This document shows positions 16,285 to 25,615 of a DNA stretch of 39,596 nucleotides, one piece after another. This stretch comes from Desulfobulbaceae bacterium (GTDB lineage: Bacteria; Desulfobacterota; Desulfobulbia; Desulfobulbales; SURF-16). Positions within the stretch are counted from its first letter, which is position 1, and every line of letters starts with the position of its first letter. Where the stretch lies: positions 1 through 39,596 of the forward strand of contig JAQIBE010000211.1 of the NCBI GenBank assembly GCA_027859235.1, written 5' to 3'. The position numbers were made by a program, and so were the translations under genes. The notes under the pieces are model-generated. The model worked only from the letters and a program-made list of their open reading frames with translations, was not told the DNA's origin and did no database searches.

Positions 16285-16896
16285 GTGTTGCAGGATTCTT
16301 TTTCAATAGAAAGGGCTTTACATAGGCAAGGCTACGTTGCTGTTATTGGCGTGGATGAGGCTGGACGCGGGCCGCTGGCTGGGCCGGTGGTTGCCGGTGC
16401 GGTGTTCTTACCCCCTGGTGCCGATTATACACCCTTCAAAGATTCAAAAAAGCTCAGCCATAAAAAACGGGTGATGCTGTTTGCCCGGATCAGAGAGCTG
16501 CAGTATCCCTACGGCTTGGGTCTTTGTTCACCTGAAGAGATTGACGATATTAATATTCTTCAGGCCTCGTTGCTGGCGATGCGCAGAGCGGTGCTTGCCT
16601 TGAATATGCAGGCCGATTATCTTCTCATTGACGGTAAATTCACCGTTGATATGGACCTTCCCCAGGAACCCCTCATTAAGGGTGAAGACAAGAGCAGTTC
16701 CATTGCCGCGGCCTCCATTATTGCCAAGGTAACCCGTGATCAGCTCATGACGGATTATGACCGGGAGTATCCCCTTTATAAGTTTGCAGCCCATAAGGGG
16801 TATCCCACCAAGGTCCATAAGGCATTGATTGCAGAGCATGGTGTTTGTCCCATCCATCGCCGCACCTTTCGCGGGGTGAAGGAGTTCTGCGTATGA
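16285..16896 (+). CDS. rnhB: Ribonuclease HII
   Basis: Removes RNA from RNA/DNA hybrids and single ribonucleotides from DNA. The 203-residue product shows the catalytic GVDEAGRGPLAGPVV motif, DSKKL and the late Asp in AKVTRDQLM; the ending HRRTFRGVKEF is typical. The start is GTG with AAGGGG six bases upstream. rnhB-yraN is a widespread pair and the two overlap here by four bases. Confidence 0.95.
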   Translation: MLQDSFSIERALHRQGYVAVIGVDEAGRGPLAGPVVAGAVFLPPGADYTPFKDSKKLSHKKRVMLFARIRELQYPYGLGLCSPEEIDDINILQASLLAMRRAVLALNMQADYLLIDGKFTVDMDLPQEPLIKGEDKSSSIAAASIIAKVTRDQLMTDYDREYPLYKFAAHKGYPTKVHKALIAEHGVCPIHRRTFRGVKEFCV

Positions 16897-17255
16897 CCTT
16901 TGCCCGCCTCAAACTTGGAGAAAAGGGAGAAGCACTTGCCGTGGCCTATCTGCAGTCCAAGGGGTACACCCTGCTCCAGCAGAATTTCCGCACTAAATCA
17001 GGCGAGATTGACTGCATCCTCCAAGACGGTGAGGAGCTTGTCTTTGTGGAGGTGAAAACACGCACGAATGGTGATTTTGGTTCACCCCTTGAGGCGGTTG
17101 ACCGCAGGAAGTGGCAGCAGATTACCCGGGTAGCCCAGGAGTATCTGGCCCAGACGAAAGGCTTTGATCAGGCTGTCCGCTTTGATGTGGTTGGCGTTAT
17201 CATTGGCAGTACCAATACAATTGAGCATATTAAAAATGGTTTTGAAGGATTTTAA
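16893..17255 (+). CDS. yraN: UPF0102 family protein YraN (nuclease-fold)
   Basis: 120 residues of the YraN family, which has a restriction-endonuclease-like fold and no firmly established role. Seen: LGEKGEALAVAYLQSKGY, NFRTKSGEIDCI and ELVFVEVKTR, matching the Asp and ExK of PD-(D/E)XK nucleases. The track start at 16845 adds an out-of-family stretch inside rnhB; the ATG at 16893, overlapping the rnhB TGA, is the likely start. Its stop shares a base with the pdxA ATG. Confidence 0.93.
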   Translation: MTFARLKLGEKGEALAVAYLQSKGYTLLQQNFRTKSGEIDCILQDGEELVFVEVKTRTNGDFGSPLEAVDRRKWQQITRVAQEYLAQTKGFDQAVRFDVVGVIIGSTNTIEHIKNGFEGF

Positions 17256-18265
17256 TGGTGACCTGTAGCTCTTTCCATAAACCCCTCGCCCTCACCATGG
17301 GTTGCCCGGTTGGTATCGGTCCTGAACTGGTTTTAAAGCTGTTCAGCCAAGGGGCACCTGATATTGTTGTTGTCGGCGACCCTGCTGTTTTAGCCCGTTG
17401 CGCAACCCGTCTTGACGGACGTTGGACTATTGTTCCCTGGCTTCCAGGCCAGGAGATTATTCCTGGTACCCTGCCTGTCTATTGTCCTGAAGGCGGTGCA
17501 CTTGCCCATGAAGGTGAGTGGGGCAAGCCCACCAGCCAAACCGGCAAGGCCATGGGGCGTTATATTGAAGAGGGGGTAGCGCTTAGCCAGGCAGGTGTCT
17601 GCTCTGGTATGGTGACCTGTCCCATTACCAAAACAGCGCTGAACGCCGGAGGGTATCATTTCCCGGGGCATACAGAGATGCTGGCCCACCTCTGTTCTAC
17701 CTCTGAGTATGGCATGATGATGGCGGGTGCAAGTCTTAAGGTTACTCTGGTTACCATTCATACGCCGCTTGCTGCTGTTGCAGATCAGCTTTCCAGTGAG
17801 TCTGTCTTTGCTATGATCAGGCGCACCTATAATGCCCTGCATGTTGATTTCGGTCTGGAGTCCCCTAGGGTCGCTGTGGCTGGTTTGAATCCCCATGCCG
17901 GTGAGGATGGTATGTTCGGTGACGAAGAGATTCGGATCATTGCCCCGGCCATCCACAGGGCACAGACTGAAGGCATGGATATTGATGGACCATTTCCCCC
18001 TGATACGGTGTTTAATAAGGCGGTAAATGGTGAATTTGACGCGGTGGTCTGCATGTATCACGATCAGGGGTTGATTCCCTTTAAACTCCTGCATTTCAGT
18101 GACGGAGTGAATGTGACCTTCGGCTTGCCCATTGTGCGGACCTCAGTGGATCATGGCACCGCCTATGATATAGCCGGCAGAGGTGTAGCTGATCCTGCCA
18201 GTCTAATTGCTGCCTGTGAGATGGCGAGACAAATTGTGGCAAATCGTCAAGGAAGGAGGTTGTAG
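17255..18265 (+). CDS. pdxA: 4-hydroxythreonine-4-phosphate dehydrogenase
   Basis: NAD-dependent oxidation of 4-phosphohydroxy-L-threonine in the DXP-dependent route to pyridoxal phosphate. 336 residues. Seen: N-terminal LTMGCPVGIGPELV, PITKTALNAGGY, the metal-ligand His in GHTEML, GLNPHAGEDGMFGDEE and MYHDQGLIPFK with the other metal ligands. It overlaps yraN by one base (TAATG); a GTG one codon later is an alternative start. Purine-rich GGAAGGAGG at its 3' end serves the next gene. Confidence 0.95.
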   Translation: MVTCSSFHKPLALTMGCPVGIGPELVLKLFSQGAPDIVVVGDPAVLARCATRLDGRWTIVPWLPGQEIIPGTLPVYCPEGGALAHEGEWGKPTSQTGKAMGRYIEEGVALSQAGVCSGMVTCPITKTALNAGGYHFPGHTEMLAHLCSTSEYGMMMAGASLKVTLVTIHTPLAAVADQLSSESVFAMIRRTYNALHVDFGLESPRVAVAGLNPHAGEDGMFGDEEIRIIAPAIHRAQTEGMDIDGPFPPDTVFNKAVNGEFDAVVCMYHDQGLIPFKLLHFSDGVNVTFGLPIVRTSVDHGTAYDIAGRGVADPASLIAACEMARQIVANRQGRRL

Positions 18266-18267
18266 TT

Positions 18268-18858
18268 ATGCAAAAAGGACTTGGCCTCTGCGGTAGTCAT
18301 CGCACTGGCAAAACCACATTGGCCCAGAAATTCTCCGAGGGGTATGGTCTGCCGTTTGTGGTGACCACGACAAGCGACGTGTTTGCGGCGAATGGGTTAA
18401 AACCGTCATCCCCTATGGATTTCAACACCCGTTTGTGGATTCAGGATAAAATTATTACAGCCGCCGAAGAGGTGTGGAGCGGTTGTGATGACCCGTTTAT
18501 TACAGATCGAACCCCCCTTGATATGCTCGCCTATACCCTGGGTGATATTCAGGGCATTGTTACGGTGGAATTTGCGCCGTTACAGGCGTATATTGAACGG
18601 TGCATTGAGTCGACCAACCGTTTCTTTGGTGCTCTCTGTGTAGTGCAGCCAGGCATTGCTTTGATTCCAGCCCCCGGCAAGGCTGCGCTCAATCTTGCCT
18701 ATATTGAACATCTCAATACCTTGGTCCTTGGCCTCTGTGTTGATGAGAGGATCACCGCTCCCTATCATCTCTTGCCGAGGGCAACCATTGATTTAGATGA
18801 AAGATGTAGTTTCCTCGCACACAACTCTTTACCCCACCTGGGAATCAAGATAAGATAA
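18268..18858 (+). CDS. P-loop NTPase, AAA/nucleoside-kinase-like, function unknown
   Basis: 196 residues. Seen: Walker A as GSHRTGKTTL at the very N-terminus, a DR-type motif in FITDRTPLDMLAYT typical of small nucleoside and nucleotide kinases, and no DNA-binding or membrane part. It resembles AAA_28/NadR-like ATPases and small phage-type kinases, but I cannot name a substrate. The gene begins two bases after the pdxA stop with an excellent GGAAGGAGG ribosome binding site, so it is co-transcribed with rnhB-yraN-pdxA. A link to cofactor phosphorylation is possible but is pure inference. Confidence 0.6.
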   Translation: MQKGLGLCGSHRTGKTTLAQKFSEGYGLPFVVTTTSDVFAANGLKPSSPMDFNTRLWIQDKIITAAEEVWSGCDDPFITDRTPLDMLAYTLGDIQGIVTVEFAPLQAYIERCIESTNRFFGALCVVQPGIALIPAPGKAALNLAYIEHLNTLVLGLCVDERITAPYHLLPRATIDLDERCSFLAHNSLPHLGIKIR

Positions 18859-18928
18859 ACCATTATCTTGGAATAGTTACTGGGAAATCACCTTTTCATA
18901 AATGTCTAGCTCGCACTGACCTCTACCT

Positions 18929-20647
18929 ATGACACATTTCAAACTGCTGTGTATAATCCTTGTTCTTCTCCTGCTAAGTGGTTGTGCTGCAAAGCAAACA
19001 GCGGTGACTGAAGTACAACCTGCCCCTGTTGCCCCAGAGCCTGCTGATCCCCTCTGCGGATATTTTTATTTTTCCTGGGGACGAATGGCTGAGCTTTCCG
19101 GCCGTTTAGCTGAGGCGCAGGATGCCTATACCAAGGCCCTGGTCTGTGATGAACATTCGGCCTATCTGCATCAGCGCTTGGCGTTTCTCCTGATTAATAT
19201 GGGTAAAAAGGAACTGGCTTCTATGCATTTAGAGAAGGTTCTTGAGAATTCCCCCAAGGATAATCCGACCCGTCGAGAACTTGCGGGCATCTTTGCAGAA
19301 CTTGGTAAAACTGAGATGGCGATCAGTCTGTTTAAGGCCAATCTTGAAGACGATCCCCGGGATAGTGATACCTATATCCGTCTAGGCTATCTCTACCTTC
19401 GCCATGGTTATTCTCTTAAGGCAAGACCTCTCCTTGAAAAACATATTGAACTGGCTCCCCACTCCTATGCGGGCCATGTGATGCTTGCCAAGACCTATCG
19501 GGCCCTTGGGGAAAATGACCTTGCGGTTGAACAGTATGAAGAGATCCTGGAATTAAACTGGTCGACGTTGCAGGCCTATGAGGCAGCTGAATTTTATGAA
19601 TCCATTGGCGAAGATGGCTCTGCCATTGAGCTGTATGTGAAGCTCCTGAAAGAGGATACGGGAAATGCAACCACCAGGCGGCGTCTTGCGGAGCTGTATG
19701 CCCGAACAGATCAGCTCGATAAGGCCATTGCGCAGTTAATCATTGTCCGCGCCTCAACAGAAAATGTGAGTGATATTGATCTGGCGATCGGCCGGCTCAT
19801 GGTGAATGGCAAACAGTATGAGAAGGCCATAGCCCACCTCACTCCCATGCTGAGCAAGCATCCTGAGTTGCCCCTGCTGCGGCCTTTACTTGCGTTGGCG
19901 TATCATGAAAATGGCGATGATGCCTCCGCAAAGAACGTGCTCAGTGAGGTTGGCGTTGATTCTCCGGTCTATGAAGATGCAATTCTCATGTATGTTCGTA
20001 TCTGTGAGGATAATGATGAACTGCAGGAAGGTATAGAAACGCTTCAGCGGAGTATTGAACAATTTCCAGGAAAGTTCTTTAAATTTTATTATCTCCTGGC
20101 GGATCTGTATCGCCAGAACAAGCAGCCAGCTCAGGGTGCTGAGGTCTTTGCCCGGGCTGTGACTGCTTTTCCTGATGACCATAAGGTGAGGTTTGAGTAC
20201 GGCTTGTATTTTGAGAAGATTAACCAGCCTGAGCGCGCCATGGAAGTTATGTTGGAGGTCCTGGCCCTGGCCCCTGATGATGCCTTGGCCTTGAATTATG
20301 TCGGCTATACGTGGGCCGATGCCGGGAAAAATCTGGAACAGGCGTTGGACTATCTCAAACGGGCCGTTGAACAGGAGCCCGCCGATGGTTTTGTCCGTGA
20401 TTCTCTCGGTTGGGTCTATTACCAAATGGGGGAATACCAGCTTGCAGTGAAAGAGCTGCATTACGCCACGCAGTTGCAGCCAGATGACCCCACGATCAAG
20501 GAGCATCTGGGCGATGCCTATGTGAAGCTCGGTGATCTTGAGAAGGCTGTTGTCCAGTATGAGAGGGCAGTGAAGTTATTTAAAGATGCAAAAAAGCGGG
20601 CGCTGGCTCGTCAGAAGATGGCGGATGTGCAGGGTGATGATGAATAA
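18929..20647 (+). CDS. TPR-repeat lipoprotein
   Basis: 572 residues with a lipoprotein signal peptide (lipobox LLSGC, Cys near residue 18) followed by about a dozen or more tetratricopeptide repeats from about residue 45 to the end (AYTKALVCD, ALDYLKRAVEQEPADG, YERAVKLF and similar). Such proteins act as outer-membrane or periplasmic scaffolds; the exact role is unknown. Asp at the +2 position is absent (CAAK), consistent with transport to the outer membrane if a Lol system applies. It overlaps the next lipoprotein gene, suggesting joint function. Confidence 0.85.
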   Translation: MTHFKLLCIILVLLLLSGCAAKQTAVTEVQPAPVAPEPADPLCGYFYFSWGRMAELSGRLAEAQDAYTKALVCDEHSAYLHQRLAFLLINMGKKELASMHLEKVLENSPKDNPTRRELAGIFAELGKTEMAISLFKANLEDDPRDSDTYIRLGYLYLRHGYSLKARPLLEKHIELAPHSYAGHVMLAKTYRALGENDLAVEQYEEILELNWSTLQAYEAAEFYESIGEDGSAIELYVKLLKEDTGNATTRRRLAELYARTDQLDKAIAQLIIVRASTENVSDIDLAIGRLMVNGKQYEKAIAHLTPMLSKHPELPLLRPLLALAYHENGDDASAKNVLSEVGVDSPVYEDAILMYVRICEDNDELQEGIETLQRSIEQFPGKFFKFYYLLADLYRQNKQPAQGAEVFARAVTAFPDDHKVRFEYGLYFEKINQPERAMEVMLEVLALAPDDALALNYVGYTWADAGKNLEQALDYLKRAVEQEPADGFVRDSLGWVYYQMGEYQLAVKELHYATQLQPDDPTIKEHLGDAYVKLGDLEKAVVQYERAVKLFKDAKKRALARQKMADVQGDDE

Positions 20648-21443
20648 AGGATATTTTCTCCGCAGGTTGAGCTTGATCACTCTTCTGGGTTTTATGTTGA
20701 CGGGTTGTGCTCATTTCCCTGACCTTGATCCTGTCTCGGAAATAGAGACTCAGGCGGTTCGTGACCGATTTAAAGAAATGATTGCAGCCCAAGAGTCTTG
20801 TCATTGTTGTCTTGATGGCGCTGTAAGGGCCAGTTTCAACAACTTCTTTGATGCCGGTTCAGTGACGGGTTATCTGCAGGCGATGAGTCCGTCATACTTA
20901 AAGTTCATAGCGCTGTCTCCCCTTGGTCAGCCGTTGTTGATCTTGACCAGTGATGGAGAGTCATTTCAGTATGTGGATGTGACAAAGCAGGTAGAATACG
21001 TCGGGTCTGTTACGGGTCAGACCTTTCAAAAATATGCACCCGTTGGCTTTAGTCCTGAATTTACCTATTACTGGTTTACCGGAAGATTACGCCCGGGTGA
21101 GGTGAAGATTGGTGTTGCCAGCCGTGCCCAGGATGATAGAGGTTACTGGATTGATCTCTATTATAATGATGGCCGCAAGAACATGGTTCTCTTTGACCCC
21201 GTCACCCTGCATATCTATCATCATCTTGTCTATAATACAGAGGGAGAGGTGCTACTTGAGATCCTCTATGATGATTATAGTACAGAGAGTTGTGGACTGC
21301 CACGTTCCATTACGGTGAAATCGTTGACCTGGGACACCACGCTGGCGCTAACCCTTGCCGATCTTGTTGATAATGTTTCATTGTCCAGTGGGGATTTTTC
21401 CTATACACTGCCAGCTGCTTTTAAAAGGGAAGTGGTTGAGTAG
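20637..21443 (+). CDS. Outer-membrane lipoprotein, LolB-like / DUF4292-like
   Basis: About 268 residues with a signal peptide and lipobox LTGC. The mature part has the beta-rich look of the LolA/LolB fold: a short helix, then strands such as LKFIALSPLGQPLLIL and VLLEILYDDY, and IDLYYNDGRKNMVLFDP. The track start at 20586 is unlikely because it adds a charged stretch before the signal peptide; the tandem ATGs at 20637 and 20640 overlap the TPR gene's end and sit after CAGGGTG. Together with the upstream TPR protein it may take part in lipoprotein or envelope trafficking (inference). Confidence 0.7.
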   Translation: MMNKGYFLRRLSLITLLGFMLTGCAHFPDLDPVSEIETQAVRDRFKEMIAAQESCHCCLDGAVRASFNNFFDAGSVTGYLQAMSPSYLKFIALSPLGQPLLILTSDGESFQYVDVTKQVEYVGSVTGQTFQKYAPVGFSPEFTYYWFTGRLRPGEVKIGVASRAQDDRGYWIDLYYNDGRKNMVLFDPVTLHIYHHLVYNTEGEVLLEILYDDYSTESCGLPRSITVKSLTWDTTLALTLADLVDNVSLSSGDFSYTLPAAFKREVVE

Positions 21444-21540
21444 GCGGAAGGCGGTTTTGTAGCCCAGGCTATTTTATCTCGATGTTCCTTTTTTTTATAC
21501 CTCTTTTTTTCCTCAATACCCTTTACCAGAATAGAAAAAC

Positions 21541-24027
21541 GTGAACCCAGAACAATACCTTCCCCTTGTCCGTAAGCCCAGCCGTTATAGCGGCAACGAG
21601 TTTAATGTTGTTGTTAAAGACCCGGATACGGTTCAATGCCAAATACTGCTCACCTTTCCAGACCTCTATGAGATTGGCATGTCCCATTTGGGCCTGCAGA
21701 TTCTCTATCATATCTTAAATGACCGTGATGATGTGGCGGCCGAAAGGCTCTATACCCCGGATACCGACCTTGAAGAGATGCTCCGGGAGAATAACGAGCC
21801 GCTTTTCAGCCTTGAATCCAGACGTCCGGTAACCGAGTTTGATGTGTTGGCCATCACGCTGCCCTATGAGCTGTGTTACACCAATATTCTCACGGTGCTC
21901 GATTTATCAGCCATTCCTTTTTATGCCAAGGACAGAACCGCAGCTCATCCCATTGTGATTGGCGGAGGACCCGGCGCCTTTCATCCTGAACCGGTGGCGG
22001 ATTTCTTTGATGCCATTCTCCTGGGGGATGGTGAAGAGGCTGTCCTTGATGTGGCGGATCTCATGATTCAGGCCAAGGCAGAGGACTGGTCACGGTTGCA
22101 GACCCTGGAGGCGCTGACGAAAATTACAGGCATGTATGTCCCTCGATTTTTTGAGCCCCGTTATGACGATAATGGTGCTTTTCAGGGGATGAACGCCACC
22201 CTTGAGGGCTACACCATGGTGAGGCGCCGTGTTCTGGCGGGTTTTGATCATCAGAAGCCTGCCACGCCGCTGGTTCCTGTGGGCAAGGTGGTGCATGACC
22301 GTCTAGGGATTGAAATTGCCCGCGGCTGTACCCGGGGCTGTCGTTTCTGTCAGGCGGGGATGATCTACCGCCCGGTTCGTGAACGAACTCCTGAGCAGAT
22401 TATGGAGATTGCCGAAAAGGGAATCAGCACCACAGGTTTTGAAGAGCTTGCCATGCTGTCGCTCTCCACAGGGGATTATTCCTGTCTTGGCCCTGTTCTC
22501 GTGAAACTCATGGATGCCTATGCCGAGAAACGGGTATCAATATCCATGCCTTCCATGCGGGTGGGGACGCTGACCGAAGATATCATGCAGCAGATTAAAC
22601 GGGTGCGTAAAACAGGATTCACGGTGGCCCCTGAGGCGGGTACGGATCGGTTGCGGGAGGTGATTAATAAGGGCATCACCGAGGAGGATCTGCTCACCAC
22701 CTGTAATGCGGCCTTTGGTCTTGGCTGGAAGCTCATTAAGTTCTATTTCATGTTCGGTCTTCCCACTGAAACATGGGATGATCTTGAAGCCATTGCCGAT
22801 CTTGCCCACAAGGGGCTGAAGGCCGGTTCAGGGCCGGGCCGGAAAATTACCGTGAGTGCCGCAACCTTTGTGCCAAAGCCCCATACCCCTTTTCAATGGG
22901 AGCCGCAACTCACCGTTGATGAAGGATTTGCGCGCATTGAATTTCTCCGGGCAAAGCTGAAGGAAAAAGGGCTGCAGCTGCGCTGGGGTGATCCCCGCCA
23001 GAGTTTTCTTGAAGGTGTTTTTTCCCGTGGTGACCGTGTGCTCTCCAAGCTCATTGTTCAGGCATGGCAGGACGGCGCACGCCTTGACAGCTGGAATGAG
23101 CATTTCAATCTCACGGCGTGGCGGCAAGCGGCTGAGAAGGTTGATATTGATTTGGATAGCTATATGCAGCGGCGTGAGTTTGGTTCACCTCTGCCGTGGG
23201 ACCATCTCCACTGCGGCGTTGATGCCAGTTTTCTGCGGGAGGAATATGAAAAAGGGTTAAGGCAGGAATATACGCCAGACTGTCGTCTGCATGGCTGTCA
23301 GAAATGCGGCCTGTGTGACTTTAAAGAGGTGTATCCAAAGACGTATCCCCAGGCGGGGAATTTGCAGTTTTCTCCGGCGGAAAAAACTCCTATTCCTAAG
23401 GATCATTATCGTTTTCGCATTGATTATGCAAGGCTCGGGCGCAGTCGTCTTCTCTCACACCTGGAACTCCTGCAGATGTTCTTCAGGGCGTTCAACCGGG
23501 CCGGTCTGCCCCTGCATTACTCCCAAGGGTTTAATCCCTCCCCCAAGGTGTCCTTTTCCCCGGCCCTGCCCCTTGGCACAGAGAGTCGTGCCGAGTATCT
23601 ATTTGTTGACCTGACTGAGGATATTGATCCCCGGATATGGCAGGAGAAGCTGAATAAGCAGTTGCCCGAAGGATTATCTGTGCAGGGGATTGAGTTTTCG
23701 GATTCCAAGAAGATACCGTCACGGGTTGAAACATGGTATACCGTTAATTTTCCAGAAGAAATTGATGATGCAGCCTTTGCATCATTTGCTGAAGTTGCGA
23801 CCTTCCCTGTGACGGTGGTGCGCAAGAAAAAATCGCGCACGATTGATGCAAAGCCGCAGGTTTCCACCTGGAGGAAGGTCGGTGCTACGGCCGTTGAACT
23901 CAGCCTCATCACTGAGGTGAGTCGTGCTGGTCTGAAACCCGTTGAAATTGTCCAGGCCGTTTTTGGACTTGCGCCAGATGATGTGATCCGGCTGCGCATG
24001 GTGAAGGAACGCTTTACAGCGGTATAA
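21541..24027 (+). CDS. Radical SAM protein fused to a radical SAM-linked C-terminal domain (TIGR03960 + TIGR03936/DUF2344 type)
   Basis: 828 residues. The N-terminal part (about 1-200) resembles the cobalamin-binding-like region of these proteins. The radical SAM core has the 4Fe-4S motif in RGCTRGCRFCQAGMIYRP near residue 265, with glycine-rich and TVAPEAGTDRLR segments. A Cys-rich linker (CRLHGCQKCGLCDF) near residue 585 may bind a second cluster. From about residue 620 a DUF2344 domain follows (RIDYARLGRSRLLSHLEL). In many bacteria these are two genes; here they are one. The product is uncharacterised, but its constant place beside rng suggests an RNA or translation link. GTG start, 27 bases before rng. 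Confidence 0.85.
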   Translation: MNPEQYLPLVRKPSRYSGNEFNVVVKDPDTVQCQILLTFPDLYEIGMSHLGLQILYHILNDRDDVAAERLYTPDTDLEEMLRENNEPLFSLESRRPVTEFDVLAITLPYELCYTNILTVLDLSAIPFYAKDRTAAHPIVIGGGPGAFHPEPVADFFDAILLGDGEEAVLDVADLMIQAKAEDWSRLQTLEALTKITGMYVPRFFEPRYDDNGAFQGMNATLEGYTMVRRRVLAGFDHQKPATPLVPVGKVVHDRLGIEIARGCTRGCRFCQAGMIYRPVRERTPEQIMEIAEKGISTTGFEELAMLSLSTGDYSCLGPVLVKLMDAYAEKRVSISMPSMRVGTLTEDIMQQIKRVRKTGFTVAPEAGTDRLREVINKGITEEDLLTTCNAAFGLGWKLIKFYFMFGLPTETWDDLEAIADLAHKGLKAGSGPGRKITVSAATFVPKPHTPFQWEPQLTVDEGFARIEFLRAKLKEKGLQLRWGDPRQSFLEGVFSRGDRVLSKLIVQAWQDGARLDSWNEHFNLTAWRQAAEKVDIDLDSYMQRREFGSPLPWDHLHCGVDASFLREEYEKGLRQEYTPDCRLHGCQKCGLCDFKEVYPKTYPQAGNLQFSPAEKTPIPKDHYRFRIDYARLGRSRLLSHLELLQMFFRAFNRAGLPLHYSQGFNPSPKVSFSPALPLGTESRAEYLFVDLTEDIDPRIWQEKLNKQLPEGLSVQGIEFSDSKKIPSRVETWYTVNFPEEIDDAAFASFAEVATFPVTVVRKKKSRTIDAKPQVSTWRKVGATAVELSLITEVSRAGLKPVEIVQAVFGLAPDDVIRLRMVKERFTAV

Positions 24028-24053
24028 TATAACCCCAACAAGGATAACGCCTC

Positions 24054-25590
24054 ATGGCTACTGATCTTATAATTAATGCAAGCAGCTATGAGGTAAGGAT
24101 TGCCCTTGCTGAACATGGAAGTCTGGTGGAATTCTACCTGGAGCGCCCAACAGAAAGGGGGCTTGTGGGGAATATCTATCTCGGCAAGGTGGTTCGCGTC
24201 CTGCCCGGCATGCAGGCGGCCTTTGTTGATATTGGTCTTGAGCGGTCTGGTTTTTTATATGTTGATGATGTGCATATCTCCACCGATGCCTTTGAAAAAC
24301 GGATGAAAAATTGTAGCGGTGAAGGGGCGGCCTGTTGCGACAATGAACCGCCCGAATCCCTGGCTATCCGGACTCCTGGTAAATCCATTGAAGACCTCCT
24401 CACTGAGGGGCAACCGATCATTGTCCAGATCTGTAAAGAACCGATCAGTACGAAGGGGGCACGGCTTACATGCCATATCACCCTGCCGTGCCGGAATCTG
24501 GTCTTCATGCCCATGACGGATCATGTGGGTATCTCCCGCAAGATTGTCGATGAAGAGGTCCGGCAGCAGTTACGTGAAGATATTGAACTCCTGCGTCCTG
24601 CTGGAACGGGCTTTATTGTCCGTACCGTTGCCGAAGGGGCCAGCCGTCCAGAGCTTGAAGCGGATATGGAGTTTCTCATGCATCTCTGGAGTGAGATTGG
24701 TGACTTGGCCGAGAAGTCGCCGCCCATGTCCATGGTTTATGAAGATCTTGATATCATTCTCAGGGTGGTGCGGGATATCTTTTCCCCTGATGTGGATCGG
24801 GTGGTGGTGGATGATTACAACACCTATCAACGGGTGCTTAAATTTATCGAAACCTTTGCGCCCCATCTCTATAACAAGGTGCATCATTACGACAGCCCCA
24901 CCCCTATTTTTGATGCCTACGGGGTGGAAATGGATATTGCCCGGGCATTGGATAAGAAGATATGGCTCCGTTGCGGCGGTTCAATTATTATTGAACATAC
25001 GGAAGCGCTCTCCGTTGTTGACGTCAATACGGGGCGTTATGTGGGTAAAAACGATCTGGAAGAGACGATCTTTACGACCAATATGGAGGCGGTGCGCGAG
25101 ATCGCCTATCAGCTCCGGCTGCGAAATATTGGCGGCATTATCATTATCGATTTCATTGACATGGAAGATCGTGAGCACCGTGAAGAGGTGTTCCGTGCCT
25201 TGACTGAGGTGTCAAAGAAGGACAAGAGCCGCATCAATATCCTCAAGGTTTCTGAGTTCGGTTTAGTGCAGATGACCAGGAAGCGAAACCGGGAAGATCT
25301 CGCCCATATGCTTTGTGAGCCCTGTCCCTGTTGCAGCGGAGATGGGATGGTGAAGTCGTCCAGAACCGTCTGTTATGAGATTTTTAGAAAAAATAACCAT
25401 TGGTGCGAAAACAATTGCTGGTCCCGGGGTAACCCTGCGGGTCCATCCCAAGGTTGCTGGAATGATGCTCAAGGAAGAGGCGATGACCATTCATAATCTT
25501 GAGGATGAATTGGCAAAGACATTGACGATTATTCCGGTGAAAGAGATGCCTCTGGAGAAATATGAGATTGTTTGGCAGGGTGAAAAATGA
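24054..25590 (+). CDS. rng: Ribonuclease G, interrupted by a one-base frameshift near the 3' end
   Basis: Endoribonuclease of the RNase E/G family, which trims the 16S rRNA 5' end. The first frame (24054-25496) carries the S1-like domain (NIYLGKVVRVLPGMQAAFVDIG), the DNase I-like catalytic part with Asp in VDVNTGRYVGKNDLEET and IIDFIDMEDREH, and the zinc-link Cys in CEPCPCC. At CYEIFRK it meets an A6 run (25388-25393) and goes out of frame into a meaningless tail. Skipping one A gives CYEIFRKITIG and continues to 25590 (ORF 25375-25590), matching the normal RNase G C-terminus. The intact product would be about 511 residues. The cause may be a homopolymer sequencing error or a real mutation affecting only the tail. 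Confidence 0.9.
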
Positions 25591-25615
25591 CGGATCTTTT
25601 TTCCGCTGGTAACGC

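Noticed and set aside
17390-18094. Minus-strand ORF of 234 residues opposite pdxA
   Set aside because: Antisense shadow; pdxA motifs cover the same interval.
23517-24116. Minus-strand ORF of 199 residues spanning the radical SAM/rng junction
   Set aside because: Overlaps two recognised plus-strand genes and shows no family features.
25383-25396. Programmed -1 frameshift in rng on the A6 run
   Set aside because: The frame of the true C-terminus needs +1 (or -2), not -1, and there is no visible downstream stimulatory pseudoknot; an indel is simpler.
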